NCBI GenBank assembly: GCA_002427525.1
Contig: DIRP01000012.1
Coordinates: forward strand, 128,428-192,427
DNA: 64,000 bases
From: Bacteroidales bacterium UBA5433
GTDB lineage: Bacteria > Bacteroidota > Bacteroidia > Bacteroidales > UBA932
Direction of reading: 5' to 3'
In this document: in pieces, positions 26,593 through 34,333 of the stretch
Layout of the letters: each line of letters opens with the position of its first letter
Position numbering within the stretch: position 1 is the stretch's first letter
Program-made: the position numbers and the translations under genes
Notes under the pieces: generated by a model
Databases searched by the model: none
Seen by the model: the letters and a program-made list of their open reading frames with translations, nothing else
Told to the model about the DNA's origin: nothing

Positions 26593-28041
26593 TTAAATAA
26601 AGGGAACTTTAATGGAAAAAAAGAAATTTTTCCAGGAAAAAAAGCCGTTCTGGCATTGTTTGTTAACAGAATAATCGATCCCCAGGACCATATCGTAGTA
26701 TGTGACAAAGTCCAGTCCCAGCCCGCCTGCATACAGAAATTGGTTGCTAAGTACATTCCGGTGGTAATCCCATTTGTTATGAACGTATCCCATGTCAAAA
26801 TGGGCGTTGGCATATACAGCCAGGTGGATTTTGCTGAATTTAGGCAAAAACGAAAGCCAATTAAGTGTAAATGTTTTTTTCTTCAGGAGGTTGTATTTCA
26901 ACGTATTGTTTGAAATGGCAAAAGACTGTCCATCGGCCACCGTGTATTCATACCCCCTAAGCATATTGTTATCATAGCCAATAGCCTTTTCCAGAATAAA
27001 GGCTTGTGCATTGGACAGCGAAGCGGCTCCGGAAAAAACAGAAGATACATACCAGCGGGAGCCGGCAAGCTGTTTGAAATACTGCAATCCCACATTTAAC
27101 TGGGCATAACGTACCGTTGCATCTGAAGTGATGTATGTGTTTAGTCCGGCTTGAAGAAAATACCCGTTCAGCGGGTAAGGGTGGTAGTCGCGTTGGTCCA
27201 GGCGGTACCTGTAATTGAGTTTAAAAGCGTTCCGGCTAAGCAGTTCATTACCCCAATAATGGGGGTTCATCCGGAGTACGGTATCTGCCAGCACCGTATA
27301 CTCATGCACGACTGAAATGTTATGGATGGTGCGTATATTAGGCCGGTACGAATAATTGATACGGCTTTCCAGGGACTTTTCCAGGATTATGTCGGGTATG
27401 TTGAAACGGGCCGGTTTGTCTTCAGAAGTGAAAACATCCAGGTTGTGGCTAACGTTCCATTGCATGTCCATACTCATAAAATGTTTCCCTTTTCTGTCCA
27501 GAGAAATATCGCGGTATCCCAGAAAAGCACCCCACTGGTATCCGCCATGGACTGCTACTACCAATTTGTGCTTAAGTCCCAGAAAATTGTCGATACGGGC
27601 ACCGGCTTCGATAGTGATTTTTTTAAAATCCCAGTTTTGCAGCCAGGTACTCAGATTACGTTCTTCCAGCTTTACTTCAATCAGCGGCCATATATACCAC
27701 CGTTCTTCAACTTGAATAACCAGGGTAATCAGTTCGGGATTATCAACAGAAGCAAGCGGCGTTATTTCCAGGAAATTAAACAAAAGCAGGTTGTTTAAGT
27801 TCTCTTTTGCCAAACGCAGTTGCTCCGGGAAGTCTGATACCGGCAAGGTATCTCCTACAGAAAAAGGCAACTCCCTTAGGATGATAAAATCTTTGGTGGT
27901 CTTGTTTCCCGTCAGCTCTACCGCATCAATTACAATATGAGTATCAGACTGTTCAGCAGGTATGCGCTGTGCCCGGCCGGTTACCGGCAGGATAAAGAAA
28001 AAAAGGCAGAGCCATATGCCTGCAGTGAAAACAACCCTCAT
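26593..28041 (-). CDS. Small Omp85-family outer-membrane protein with one POTRA domain
   Basis: 482 residues. A signal peptide (to GRAQ) precedes a POTRA-like domain (about 36-112: VIDAVELTGNKTTKDFIILRELPF...LLLFNFLEI...LVIQVEERWYIWPL). A BamA-like beta-barrel fills the rest, with a final strand SIKVPFI ending in a hydrophobic residue. It is much shorter than BamA, which usually has five POTRA domains, so it is a separate Omp85 relative (insertase, transporter or patatin-like TpsB-type); the substrate is unknown. It overlaps mutY by 4 bp and is followed by lon. Confidence 0.82.
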   Translation of the reverse strand: MRVVFTAGIWLCLFFFILPVTGRAQRIPAEQSDTHIVIDAVELTGNKTTKDFIILRELPFSVGDTLPVSDFPEQLRLAKENLNNLLLFNFLEITPLASVDNPELITLVIQVEERWYIWPLIEVKLEERNLSTWLQNWDFKKITIEAGARIDNFLGLKHKLVVAVHGGYQWGAFLGYRDISLDRKGKHFMSMDMQWNVSHNLDVFTSEDKPARFNIPDIILEKSLESRINYSYRPNIRTIHNISVVHEYTVLADTVLRMNPHYWGNELLSRNAFKLNYRYRLDQRDYHPYPLNGYFLQAGLNTYITSDATVRYAQLNVGLQYFKQLAGSRWYVSSVFSGAASLSNAQAFILEKAIGYDNNMLRGYEYTVADGQSFAISNNTLKYNLLKKKTFTLNWLSFLPKFSKIHLAVYANAHFDMGYVHNKWDYHRNVLSNQFLYAGGLGLDFVTYYDMVLGIDYSVNKQCQNGFFSWKNFFFSIKVPFI

Positions 28042-29117
28042 AAGCCGGCAAAATTATGAAAAAAAACCAGATATTTCTCTGTTAGTCTGGATATAGCGTA
28101 TTGGGACAAATCTTTGCAGGCAACGGGCACGTATTTCTGCTGCAGGAAAGGGAGTAAATTCTGCAACCGGATATTGTAGAAAACGGCATATATAGTTTGG
28201 TGTGACAGCTTGTGCGGGGGCATCGTGCGGGTGTCATCCGGGATGAGTTCCGGGAAGGCAGACAGCGTACCGGTACCAAGCATATGCTTGAACATTTCTG
28301 TGTTGCATAATTGTTGGAACGTAACAGGTTCTGCTGTTTCTATGAGTGGAAATTCATAAAGCCCTTTCCAGATGTCGTCTTTTTTACGCTGACCTATGAA
28401 GGTGGTGTTGTCCAGGGTATAAACCAGGTAATTAAAATACCTGTTCCGCGGGGGTGTTTTTATCTGTCTTGCGGGAAGCAAATCAGTTTTGTCTTCACGA
28501 AAAGCCTTGCATGCTTCGGAGAGCGGACAGGAGTGGCATAGGGGTTTTGGTGTACAAACAAGGGAGCCAAAGTCCATAAGAGCCTGGTTAAATGCTGCGC
28601 TGTTGTCTTTTGGCAGCTGTTGGTTTGCCAGGTCAGTAAATATTTTTTTTGCTCTTGCCGATTCCAGAGGTTCCTCAACTGCATAATACCGGGCCAGAAT
28701 TCTGTACCCATTGCCTTCCAAAGCAACCACAGGCAGGCCAAAGGCAAAAGAACCTATGGCGGCAGCTGTATAAGGACCTATTCCGCTCAATTGCCTAAGC
28801 TGCTCTATAGTAGTAGGAAAAACACCTTTGTAGTGAGACACAATTGTTTTTGCTGTTTTATGCATATTTCGTGCCCGGGTATAGTACCCCAGTCCTTGCC
28901 ATATACGGAGTACTTCTTCTTCTGCTGCATCGGCCAGATGAAATACGGTGGGAAATTTTTCGAGGAACTTTGCATAATAACCGGCTCCCTGCTGTACCCT
29001 GGTCTGCTGTAGGATAATCTCGGATACCCAGATAGCATAGGGATCGTTGCGTTCTTTCCACGGTAAAACCCGCTTGTTATTTTTGTACCAATCCAGGAGT
29101 TGGCTTGTAAAGTTCAT
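28038..29117 (-). CDS. mutY: A/G-specific adenine glycosylase with an altered active site
   Basis: 359 residues. The catalytic Glu is E33 (VSEIILQQTRV), the helix-hairpin-helix is SGIGPYTAAA (about 111-120), and a NUDIX-like C-terminal domain checks 8-oxoguanine. Two departures are seen. The aspartate that in E. coli MutY is D138 (LDGNVKR) is Glu here (E134, LEGNGYR), in a gap-free alignment and confirmed at the codon (GAA). The iron-sulfur Cys are C188, C194, C197 and C203, with five residues in the first gap instead of the usual six. It removes A opposite 8-oxoG. The ATG follows a -7 box by only 4 nt (possible leaderless mRNA). Confidence 0.93.
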   Translation of the reverse strand: MNFTSQLLDWYKNNKRVLPWKERNDPYAIWVSEIILQQTRVQQGAGYYAKFLEKFPTVFHLADAAEEEVLRIWQGLGYYTRARNMHKTAKTIVSHYKGVFPTTIEQLRQLSGIGPYTAAAIGSFAFGLPVVALEGNGYRILARYYAVEEPLESARAKKIFTDLANQQLPKDNSAAFNQALMDFGSLVCTPKPLCHSCPLSEACKAFREDKTDLLPARQIKTPPRNRYFNYLVYTLDNTTFIGQRKKDDIWKGLYEFPLIETAEPVTFQQLCNTEMFKHMLGTGTLSAFPELIPDDTRTMPPHKLSHQTIYAVFYNIRLQNLLPFLQQKYVPVACKDLSQYAISRLTEKYLVFFHNFAGL

Positions 29118-29121
29118 GGCA

Positions 29122-29129
29122 CAAAGATA
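29122..29129 (-). promoter_or_regulatory. -7 box for mutY
   Basis: TATCTTTG on the minus strand ends 4 nt before the mutY ATG at 29117, predicting a leaderless mRNA. Confidence 0.5.
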
Positions 29130-29170
29130 TGCATAAAGGTGTTTTTTTTGTTTTTTTGCTGTTGAACACG

Positions 29171-29199
29171 TTGATATTAAGAATTAAGAGTTACCTTTG
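29171..29199 (+). promoter_or_regulatory. Promoter for the HU gene
   Basis: TTG at 29171-29173, an 18-nt spacer and TACCTTTG at 29192-29199 give a near-complete promoter. The predicted leader is about 45-50 nt. Confidence 0.6.
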
Positions 29200-29252
29200 C
29201 ATTCCATTTGCATAAATTTTACTTATAAATAACTCTTAAATCTTAACGTATT

Positions 29253-29537
29253 ATGACTAAAGCAGACATTGTAAACGAAATTGCCAAAACAACAGGTTTG
29301 GAAAAAGTTGCTGTTCAAAAAGTTGTGGAAAGTTTTATGGAAACTGTAAAAGATTCATTAATTCAGAATAACAATGTGTACCTTAGGGGTTTTGGAAGCT
29401 TTATCTTGAAAAAACGCGCCAAAAAAACGGCCCGCAATATATCAAAAAACACAACTATTATAATTCCTGAACACTATATTCCTGCTTTTAAGCCGGCAAA
29501 AGTTTTCATGAATAAAGTAAAGGAAAGCGTTAAATAA
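29253..29537 (+). CDS. HU/IHF-family DNA-binding protein
   Basis: 94 residues, typical size. MTKADIVNEIAKTTGL is the usual start, and GFGSFILKKRAKKTARNI is the hinge and DNA-wrapping arm. The arm is Lys/Arg rich and ends before FKPAKVFMNKV. It bends and compacts DNA. It is divergent from mutY and directly upstream of the tiny bS22-like gene (7 nt), so the two are probably one transcript. Confidence 0.95.
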   Translation: MTKADIVNEIAKTTGLEKVAVQKVVESFMETVKDSLIQNNNVYLRGFGSFILKKRAKKTARNISKNTTIIIPEHYIPAFKPAKVFMNKVKESVK

Positions 29538-29544
29538 TTTAATT

Positions 29545-29634
29545 ATGCCAAGCGGAAAAAAAAGAAAAAGACATAAAATGGCGACGCATAAACGAAAAAA
29601 ACGTCTTCGTAAAAACCGTCATAAAAAGAAATAA
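29545..29634 (+). CDS. 29-residue bS22/AURKAIP1-COX24-like ribosomal protein
   Basis: Twenty-nine codons starting at 29545 encode a peptide that is over half Lys/Arg/His (MPSGKKRKRHKMATHKRKKR, then LRKNRHKKK). This matches the short AURKAIP1/COX24-domain proteins of Bacteroidota, related to mitochondrial mS38 and actinobacterial bS22, which sit in the small ribosomal subunit near the decoding site. It lies 7 nt after HU and before a hairpin. It is easily missed because of its size; codon use and composition fit a real gene. Confidence 0.88.
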   Translation: MPSGKKRKRHKMATHKRKKRLRKNRHKKK

Positions 29635-29658
29635 GCCTTTACATGTCTAAAGAACCGG

Positions 29659-29707
29659 GAAACCTAAAGCTACTTTTCTTGAAAAGGCACTTTAGGTTTC
29701 TTACTTT
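29659..29707 (+). terminator. Long hairpin between the bS22-like gene and rng
   Basis: An 11-bp perfect stem (GAAACCTAAAG 29659-29669 with CTTTAGGTTTC 29690-29700) encloses a second stem (29673-29678 with 29681-29686). The sequence after it (TTACTTTAAC) is only moderately T-rich, so it may terminate partially or act as an RNA-processing site. It lies just before rng, an RNase whose family is known to control its own mRNA in E. coli (rne). Confidence 0.6.
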
Positions 29708-29716
29708 AACCACAGA

Positions 29717-31273
29717 ATGGAGAAAGATTTAATTATTGATGTAACTTCTGCGGAAGTGTCTATTGCTTTGCTTGAAAACAAGCGGCTGATGGAACTTCAT
29801 AAGGAAGAAACCAGCGACAATCATTTCTCGGTGGGCGATTTATACCTGGGTAAGGTCAGGAAAATCATGCCGGCGCTGAATGCTGCATTTGTTGATATAG
29901 GTCATGAAAAAGATGCGTTCATTCATTATTTTGATTTGGGCTATGCTTTTTCTACCATAAACTATTTTACCCAGCAGGTTATCCAAAAAAAAAACAGTCC
30001 CAAAGAAATCTATTCCAGCCTGAAATTGGGTACGGTGTTGCCCAAGGAAGGGAAGATTTCTGATGTGCTTAAACCCGGACAGTCTGTTTTGGTCCAAATT
30101 GTTAAGGAGCCCATATCTACAAAGGGTTCCCGTTTGACTTCGGACATCTCTATTGCCGGACGAAACATGGTACTTATGCCGTTTTCTGAGAAGGTCAGTT
30201 TATCTTCCAGAATTACGCTCAAAGAAGAACGCAACCGTCTGGAGCGTCTTGTTCGGAGCATATTGCCACCCAATTACGGTCTGATTGTAAGAACAGCCGC
30301 AGAAGGGAAAAAAGCAGCTGTACTGGATGCCGAACTGAATGCACTGATCCACAAATGGGAAGAGTCGTGGTCTGTTATGCAGAAAGGTCAGGTACCTTCC
30401 CGCCTTTTGACGGAAAACAGTCGTATTACAACTGTTATCCGTGATTTGCTTAACGACACTTTCACAAGTATTTATGTAAACGACCAGGACGTATTTGAAG
30501 AGATTTGTACGTACATTGGAACCATTGCCCCGGAGAAAGAAAAAATTGTAAAACTGTACAAAGGAAAGGACCCCATTTTTGACACGTTTGACGTGAACCG
30601 TCAGATCAGAAGTTCGTTTGGGAGGATTGTTCCGTTGAAGCAGGGTATTTATATCATCATTGAGCATACAGAAGCGTTGCATGTTGTGGATGTCAACAGC
30701 GGGATTCGTTCTAAAATGGGGAACGGTCAGGAGAACAATGCATTTGAAGTGAACATGGTAGTTGCTGAAGAATTAGCCAGGCAAATGCGTCTGAGGGATT
30801 TGGGCGGGATTATTGTTGTTGATTTCATAGATATGGATACGGCAGATCACCGCCAGAAATTGTACAAACGCGTACAGGAATTGATGGCTTCCGACAGAGC
30901 AAAGCATAATATTTTGCCGGTTACCAAATTTGGACTTATGCAAATTACACGGCAGCGTGTAAGGCCTGCCATGGAAATCAATACAAGCGAGAAATGTCCC
31001 AGCTGTGATGGTACGGGAAAGATTGCCCCGAGCTTGCTGTTTACAGAAAATATTGAAAACCAGCTGGCCTTTTTTGCTCATGAGAAGAAATTAAAAAACG
31101 TGTTTCTGGAGGTGCACCCGTTTGTGGAAGCCTACTTGACAAAAGGCTTGTCCTCCAAAGCAAAAAAATGGTCCAAAAAATACAAGTGCCGTCTTAACGT
31201 GCGGATAAACTCAACGTTGGCTGTTACCCAGGCCCGGTGGCTGGATGAAAAGAACGGCAAGATTGATCTTTAA
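29717..31273 (+). CDS. rng: Ribonuclease E/G-family endoribonuclease
   Basis: 518 residues, close to RNase G and without the long RNase E scaffold tail. The S1 RNA-binding domain is VGDLYLGKVRKIMPALNAAF (about 42-110). Metal-binding Asp residues are in HVVDVNSG (about 325) and VVDFIDMD (about 370). The zinc-link CPSCDGTG (about 427) holds the dimers together. It processes rRNA and mRNA 5' ends. It is convergent with glnS and overlaps it by 4 bp. Confidence 0.95.
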   Translation: MEKDLIIDVTSAEVSIALLENKRLMELHKEETSDNHFSVGDLYLGKVRKIMPALNAAFVDIGHEKDAFIHYFDLGYAFSTINYFTQQVIQKKNSPKEIYSSLKLGTVLPKEGKISDVLKPGQSVLVQIVKEPISTKGSRLTSDISIAGRNMVLMPFSEKVSLSSRITLKEERNRLERLVRSILPPNYGLIVRTAAEGKKAAVLDAELNALIHKWEESWSVMQKGQVPSRLLTENSRITTVIRDLLNDTFTSIYVNDQDVFEEICTYIGTIAPEKEKIVKLYKGKDPIFDTFDVNRQIRSSFGRIVPLKQGIYIIIEHTEALHVVDVNSGIRSKMGNGQENNAFEVNMVVAEELARQMRLRDLGGIIVVDFIDMDTADHRQKLYKRVQELMASDRAKHNILPVTKFGLMQITRQRVRPAMEINTSEKCPSCDGTGKIAPSLLFTENIENQLAFFAHEKKLKNVFLEVHPFVEAYLTKGLSSKAKKWSKKYKCRLNVRINSTLAVTQARWLDEKNGKIDL

Positions 31274-32982
31274 TCCTTCTTAAGGGTTTTGGCAAAAGAA
31301 TCCCGTAAGGTACAGACTCTGTTAAATACGGGTTTTTCAAACGAGAAGCTGTAATCGGCTACAAAATATCCGAGCCTTTCAAATTGCATGCGCAGGCGGG
31401 TAGCGTCTATGCCCGGTTGTCCTTTGCCGGCTGCAGCAATGGCATCTTTGTCAACCAGGCCGTGAACCACCTTGAAAGAGTCTTTGTTTAGAAAATCTTT
31501 GTAATCCGTTCCGTCAGGCAGGGTGCCCATATCGGCTTCTGTAAAAAGCGTGTCAAACAGGTGTACTTCAGCGGCTACGGCGTGGCGGGCGCAAAGCCAG
31601 TGGATGGTTCCCTTGACACTGCGCCAGGTACCTGTTCCCGGTTTGGTGTCGGGACTGTACGTACAATGCAATGCTACAATTTCACCGGCTGTATCTTTAA
31701 TAACTTGTTCACAACGAATAATATAGCCGTATTTAAGACGCACTTCGCCACCGGGGCGTAAGCGGAAGAATTTTTTGGGAGGGTCTTCCATAAAATCTTC
31801 CCGTTCTATGTACAGCTCACGGGAGAAAGGAATGGTACGTTCCCCTGCTTCCGGATTTTCCGGGTTGAGGGGAGCTGTCATGTATTCCACTTTGTCTTCG
31901 GGGTAATTGGTAAGAATTACTTTTAACGGATTAAGAACAGCCATGTAGCGGGGTGCTGTTTTGTTCAGGTCTTCCCGTATACACCATTCCATTAAAGAGT
32001 ATTCTATCAGGTTGTCCCTTTTGGCTACCCCTACTTTTTCCGAGAACATACGGATGCCGGATGGGGTGTAGCCCCTTCTTCTTAAGCCACTTATTGTTGG
32101 CATCCGCGGGTCGTCCCATCCGTTGACCAACCCGGATTGTACAAGTTCCAGCAGCCTTCTTTTGCTCATTACCGTGTGCGTAATGTTCAGGCGGGCAAAT
32201 TCATACTGATGGGATGGAAAAATCTCCAATTTTTCAATAAACCAGTCGTAAAGAGGCCTATGTACGTCAAATTCCAGGGTACAAATGGAATGGGTAATAT
32301 TTTCAATGGAATCACATTGACCGTGTGCATAATCGTACATGGGATAGATACACCATGTAGTGCCTGTGCGGTGGTGTTCGGCATGCAGGATGCGGTACAT
32401 GATGGGGTCGCGCATGAGCATATTAGGGTGTCCCATATCTATCTTTGCGCGCAACACCCTGCTTCCGTCCGGGAATTCTCCGTTCCGCATGCGGGTAAAG
32501 AGGTCGGCATTTTCCTGAATGCTTCTGTTCCTGAACGGGCTGTTTGTGCCGGGGGTGGTTATGGTGCCCCGGGTTTGTCGGATTTCCTCCTGATTCTGGT
32601 CATCTACGTAAGCCAGTCCTTTGGCAATGAGCCGGTGTGCCCAGTCGTACAATTGTTCAAAATAGTCCGAGGCATAAAACTCATTGGCCCACTTGAACCC
32701 CAGCCAGTTGATGTCTTCTTTAATGGAATCTACGTATTCCACTTCTTCCTTTACGGGGTTGGTGTCATCAAAACGGAGGTTTGTTGTTCCGTTGTATTTC
32801 AGACCCAGACCAAAATTCAGGCAAATGCTTTTGGCATGTCCTATATGCAGGTAACCGTTAGGTTCCGGAGGGAACCGGGTAATAATAGATGTGTGTTTGC
32901 CCTGCGACAGATCAGATTCAATAATTTCCTCAATAAAATTCAAAGAACGTTCTGCCGGGATTTGTGTCTTTTCCGCATTCAT
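31270..32982 (-). CDS. glnS: Glutaminyl-tRNA synthetase
   Basis: 570 residues. The class I motifs are PNGYLHIGHAKS (HIGH, about 42-53) and VMSKRRL (KMSKS, about 272). GlnRS-specific blocks such as HAEHHRTGTTWCIYPMYDYAHGQCDSIE (read in two parts) and the C-terminal beta-barrel anticodon domains follow. It charges tRNA-Gln directly. An imperfect -7 box (TAATATTG, 33004-33011) lies upstream, divergent from yicC. Confidence 0.96.
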   Translation of the reverse strand: MNAEKTQIPAERSLNFIEEIIESDLSQGKHTSIITRFPPEPNGYLHIGHAKSICLNFGLGLKYNGTTNLRFDDTNPVKEEVEYVDSIKEDINWLGFKWANEFYASDYFEQLYDWAHRLIAKGLAYVDDQNQEEIRQTRGTITTPGTNSPFRNRSIQENADLFTRMRNGEFPDGSRVLRAKIDMGHPNMLMRDPIMYRILHAEHHRTGTTWCIYPMYDYAHGQCDSIENITHSICTLEFDVHRPLYDWFIEKLEIFPSHQYEFARLNITHTVMSKRRLLELVQSGLVNGWDDPRMPTISGLRRRGYTPSGIRMFSEKVGVAKRDNLIEYSLMEWCIREDLNKTAPRYMAVLNPLKVILTNYPEDKVEYMTAPLNPENPEAGERTIPFSRELYIEREDFMEDPPKKFFRLRPGGEVRLKYGYIIRCEQVIKDTAGEIVALHCTYSPDTKPGTGTWRSVKGTIHWLCARHAVAAEVHLFDTLFTEADMGTLPDGTDYKDFLNKDSFKVVHGLVDKDAIAAAGKGQPGIDATRLRMQFERLGYFVADYSFSFEKPVFNRVCTLRDSFAKTLKKD

Positions 32983-33024
32983 TTTTTGGAGATTTTAAAC
33001 TTACAATATTAGTCATAATTAATG

Positions 33025-33032
33025 TATATTTG
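33025..33032 (+). promoter_or_regulatory. -7 box for yicC
   Basis: TATATTTG, ending 16 nt before the ATG at 33049. It excludes the ATG at 33022, which would lie upstream of the box. Confidence 0.55.
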
Positions 33033-33048
33033 TGGAAAATCTGAAATA

Positions 33049-33927
33049 ATGATACGTTCTATGACCGGGTATGGGAAAGCCTATGCCTCCATTGCCGGGA
33101 AAAAATATACGGTAGAGATTCGTTCCGTAAATGGAAAAACAGCAGATGTGGGGTTTAAAACATCTCAAATACCCAGAGAATACGAACATGATTTGCGTAA
33201 AGCACTTATTGAAAAATTGCAACGCGGTAATATTGATCTTTTTATATCTGTAGATCAGGAGCAGAATGTTCTTGAAAATTCATTCAATGCCGGGTTGGTG
33301 AAAAAACTCTTTGTGGAATTGAAGTCTATTTTTAATGAAATGGACCAGGATGTAAGTACTACTGAGCTGGCGGCAGCTCTGCTCAGGATACCGGAAGTAA
33401 GGGAAGTCCAAAAAAGAGAGCTTGTTCCGGAAGAATGGCAACTTTTGCTGGATACTATATTTGTAGCGGCAGATAACCTGGATGCATTTCGGATACAGGA
33501 AGGGGAGCTGTTGGGTAAGGATATGCTGACGCATCTGGATGCTATTGAAGAGTATTTACGGGAAGTGGAAAGGTTGGATCCTACAAGGATTGTTTCTATA
33601 CGAAAACGTCTGGAAGATAAAATGGCAGGAATGTGTGAGGAAATTACCCTGGACCAGAATCGCTTGGAACAGGAGTTGATTTATTATCTTGAGAAAATGG
33701 ATATTAACGAAGAGCGGGTCAGACTTAAGCAGCATTGTGTCTATTTTAGGCAAACCATGGAATCTGAAGTATTTGCGGGGCGCAAGCTGAGTTTTATTTC
33801 CCAGGAAATGGGCAGGGAAATCAATACGTTGGGTTCCAAGTCGGCCCATGCCCAAATGCAACAATTTGTTGTAATGATGAAAGATGAACTGGAAAAAATC
33901 AAGGAACAGGTTCTCAATGTTCTTTAA
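33049..33927 (+). CDS. YicC-family endoribonuclease
   Basis: 292 residues. The start MIRSMTGYGKA is the family's conserved N-terminus, and VEIRSVNGKTADVGFK follows. The C-terminal DUF1732 segment (KQHCVYFRQTMES, ISQEMGREINTLGSKS) is intact. In E. coli YicC degrades the small RNA RyhB and related transcripts. Its partner here is unknown. It overlaps the next lipoprotein gene by 11 bp. Confidence 0.93.
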   Translation: MIRSMTGYGKAYASIAGKKYTVEIRSVNGKTADVGFKTSQIPREYEHDLRKALIEKLQRGNIDLFISVDQEQNVLENSFNAGLVKKLFVELKSIFNEMDQDVSTTELAAALLRIPEVREVQKRELVPEEWQLLLDTIFVAADNLDAFRIQEGELLGKDMLTHLDAIEEYLREVERLDPTRIVSIRKRLEDKMAGMCEEITLDQNRLEQELIYYLEKMDINEERVRLKQHCVYFRQTMESEVFAGRKLSFISQEMGREINTLGSKSAHAQMQQFVVMMKDELEKIKEQVLNVL

Positions 33928-34333
33928 ATACAGCCTTTTGATTCTGGCTCCGGTGTTGCTGTTTCTTTCTTGTGTAGAAAAAGAAGAACATACATTTACC
34001 TATGTGGTAGAAGGCAGCGTTGGAAGTGTTTTAGGAAAGCCTGTTCCCGGTATTCAAGTAGTTATGCACCGTTCTTATACCAAATGGCAGGAAACAGATA
34101 CAGCGTATACGGACAATCTGGGGAAATATAATGTGATTATGACATTGACTTCCCGGCAGCGTATATTTGTTCTGGAGTTTTCAGATTCCGGGATTGTGGA
34201 GCGTCCGTTGCCATACAAAGATACTATCAAGAAAGTCACCTACCCCGAACAAAGGGATGATATAACGCTGCACCAGCGTTTTGTACTCCAGGATACTATT
34301 ACCTTACATACAGATATACAGGTGAATTTATGA
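33917..34333 (+). CDS. Small lipoprotein with a carboxypeptidase-regulatory-like fold
   Basis: 138 residues. The start at 33917 gives a lipoprotein signal ending in LFLSC. VEGSVGSVLGKPVPGIQVVM followed by TDNLGKYNVIMTL is the pattern of CarboxypepD_reg/SusC-plug beta-sandwich domains. It resembles the small lipoproteins often annotated as radical-SAM-associated in Bacteroidota, but no radical SAM gene is nearby. Function unknown. Upstream yicC overlaps it; its end overlaps the convergent recG by 6 bp. Confidence 0.75.
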   Translation: MFFKYSLLILAPVLLFLSCVEKEEHTFTYVVEGSVGSVLGKPVPGIQVVMHRSYTKWQETDTAYTDNLGKYNVIMTLTSRQRIFVLEFSDSGIVERPLPYKDTIKKVTYPEQRDDITLHQRFVLQDTITLHTDIQVNL

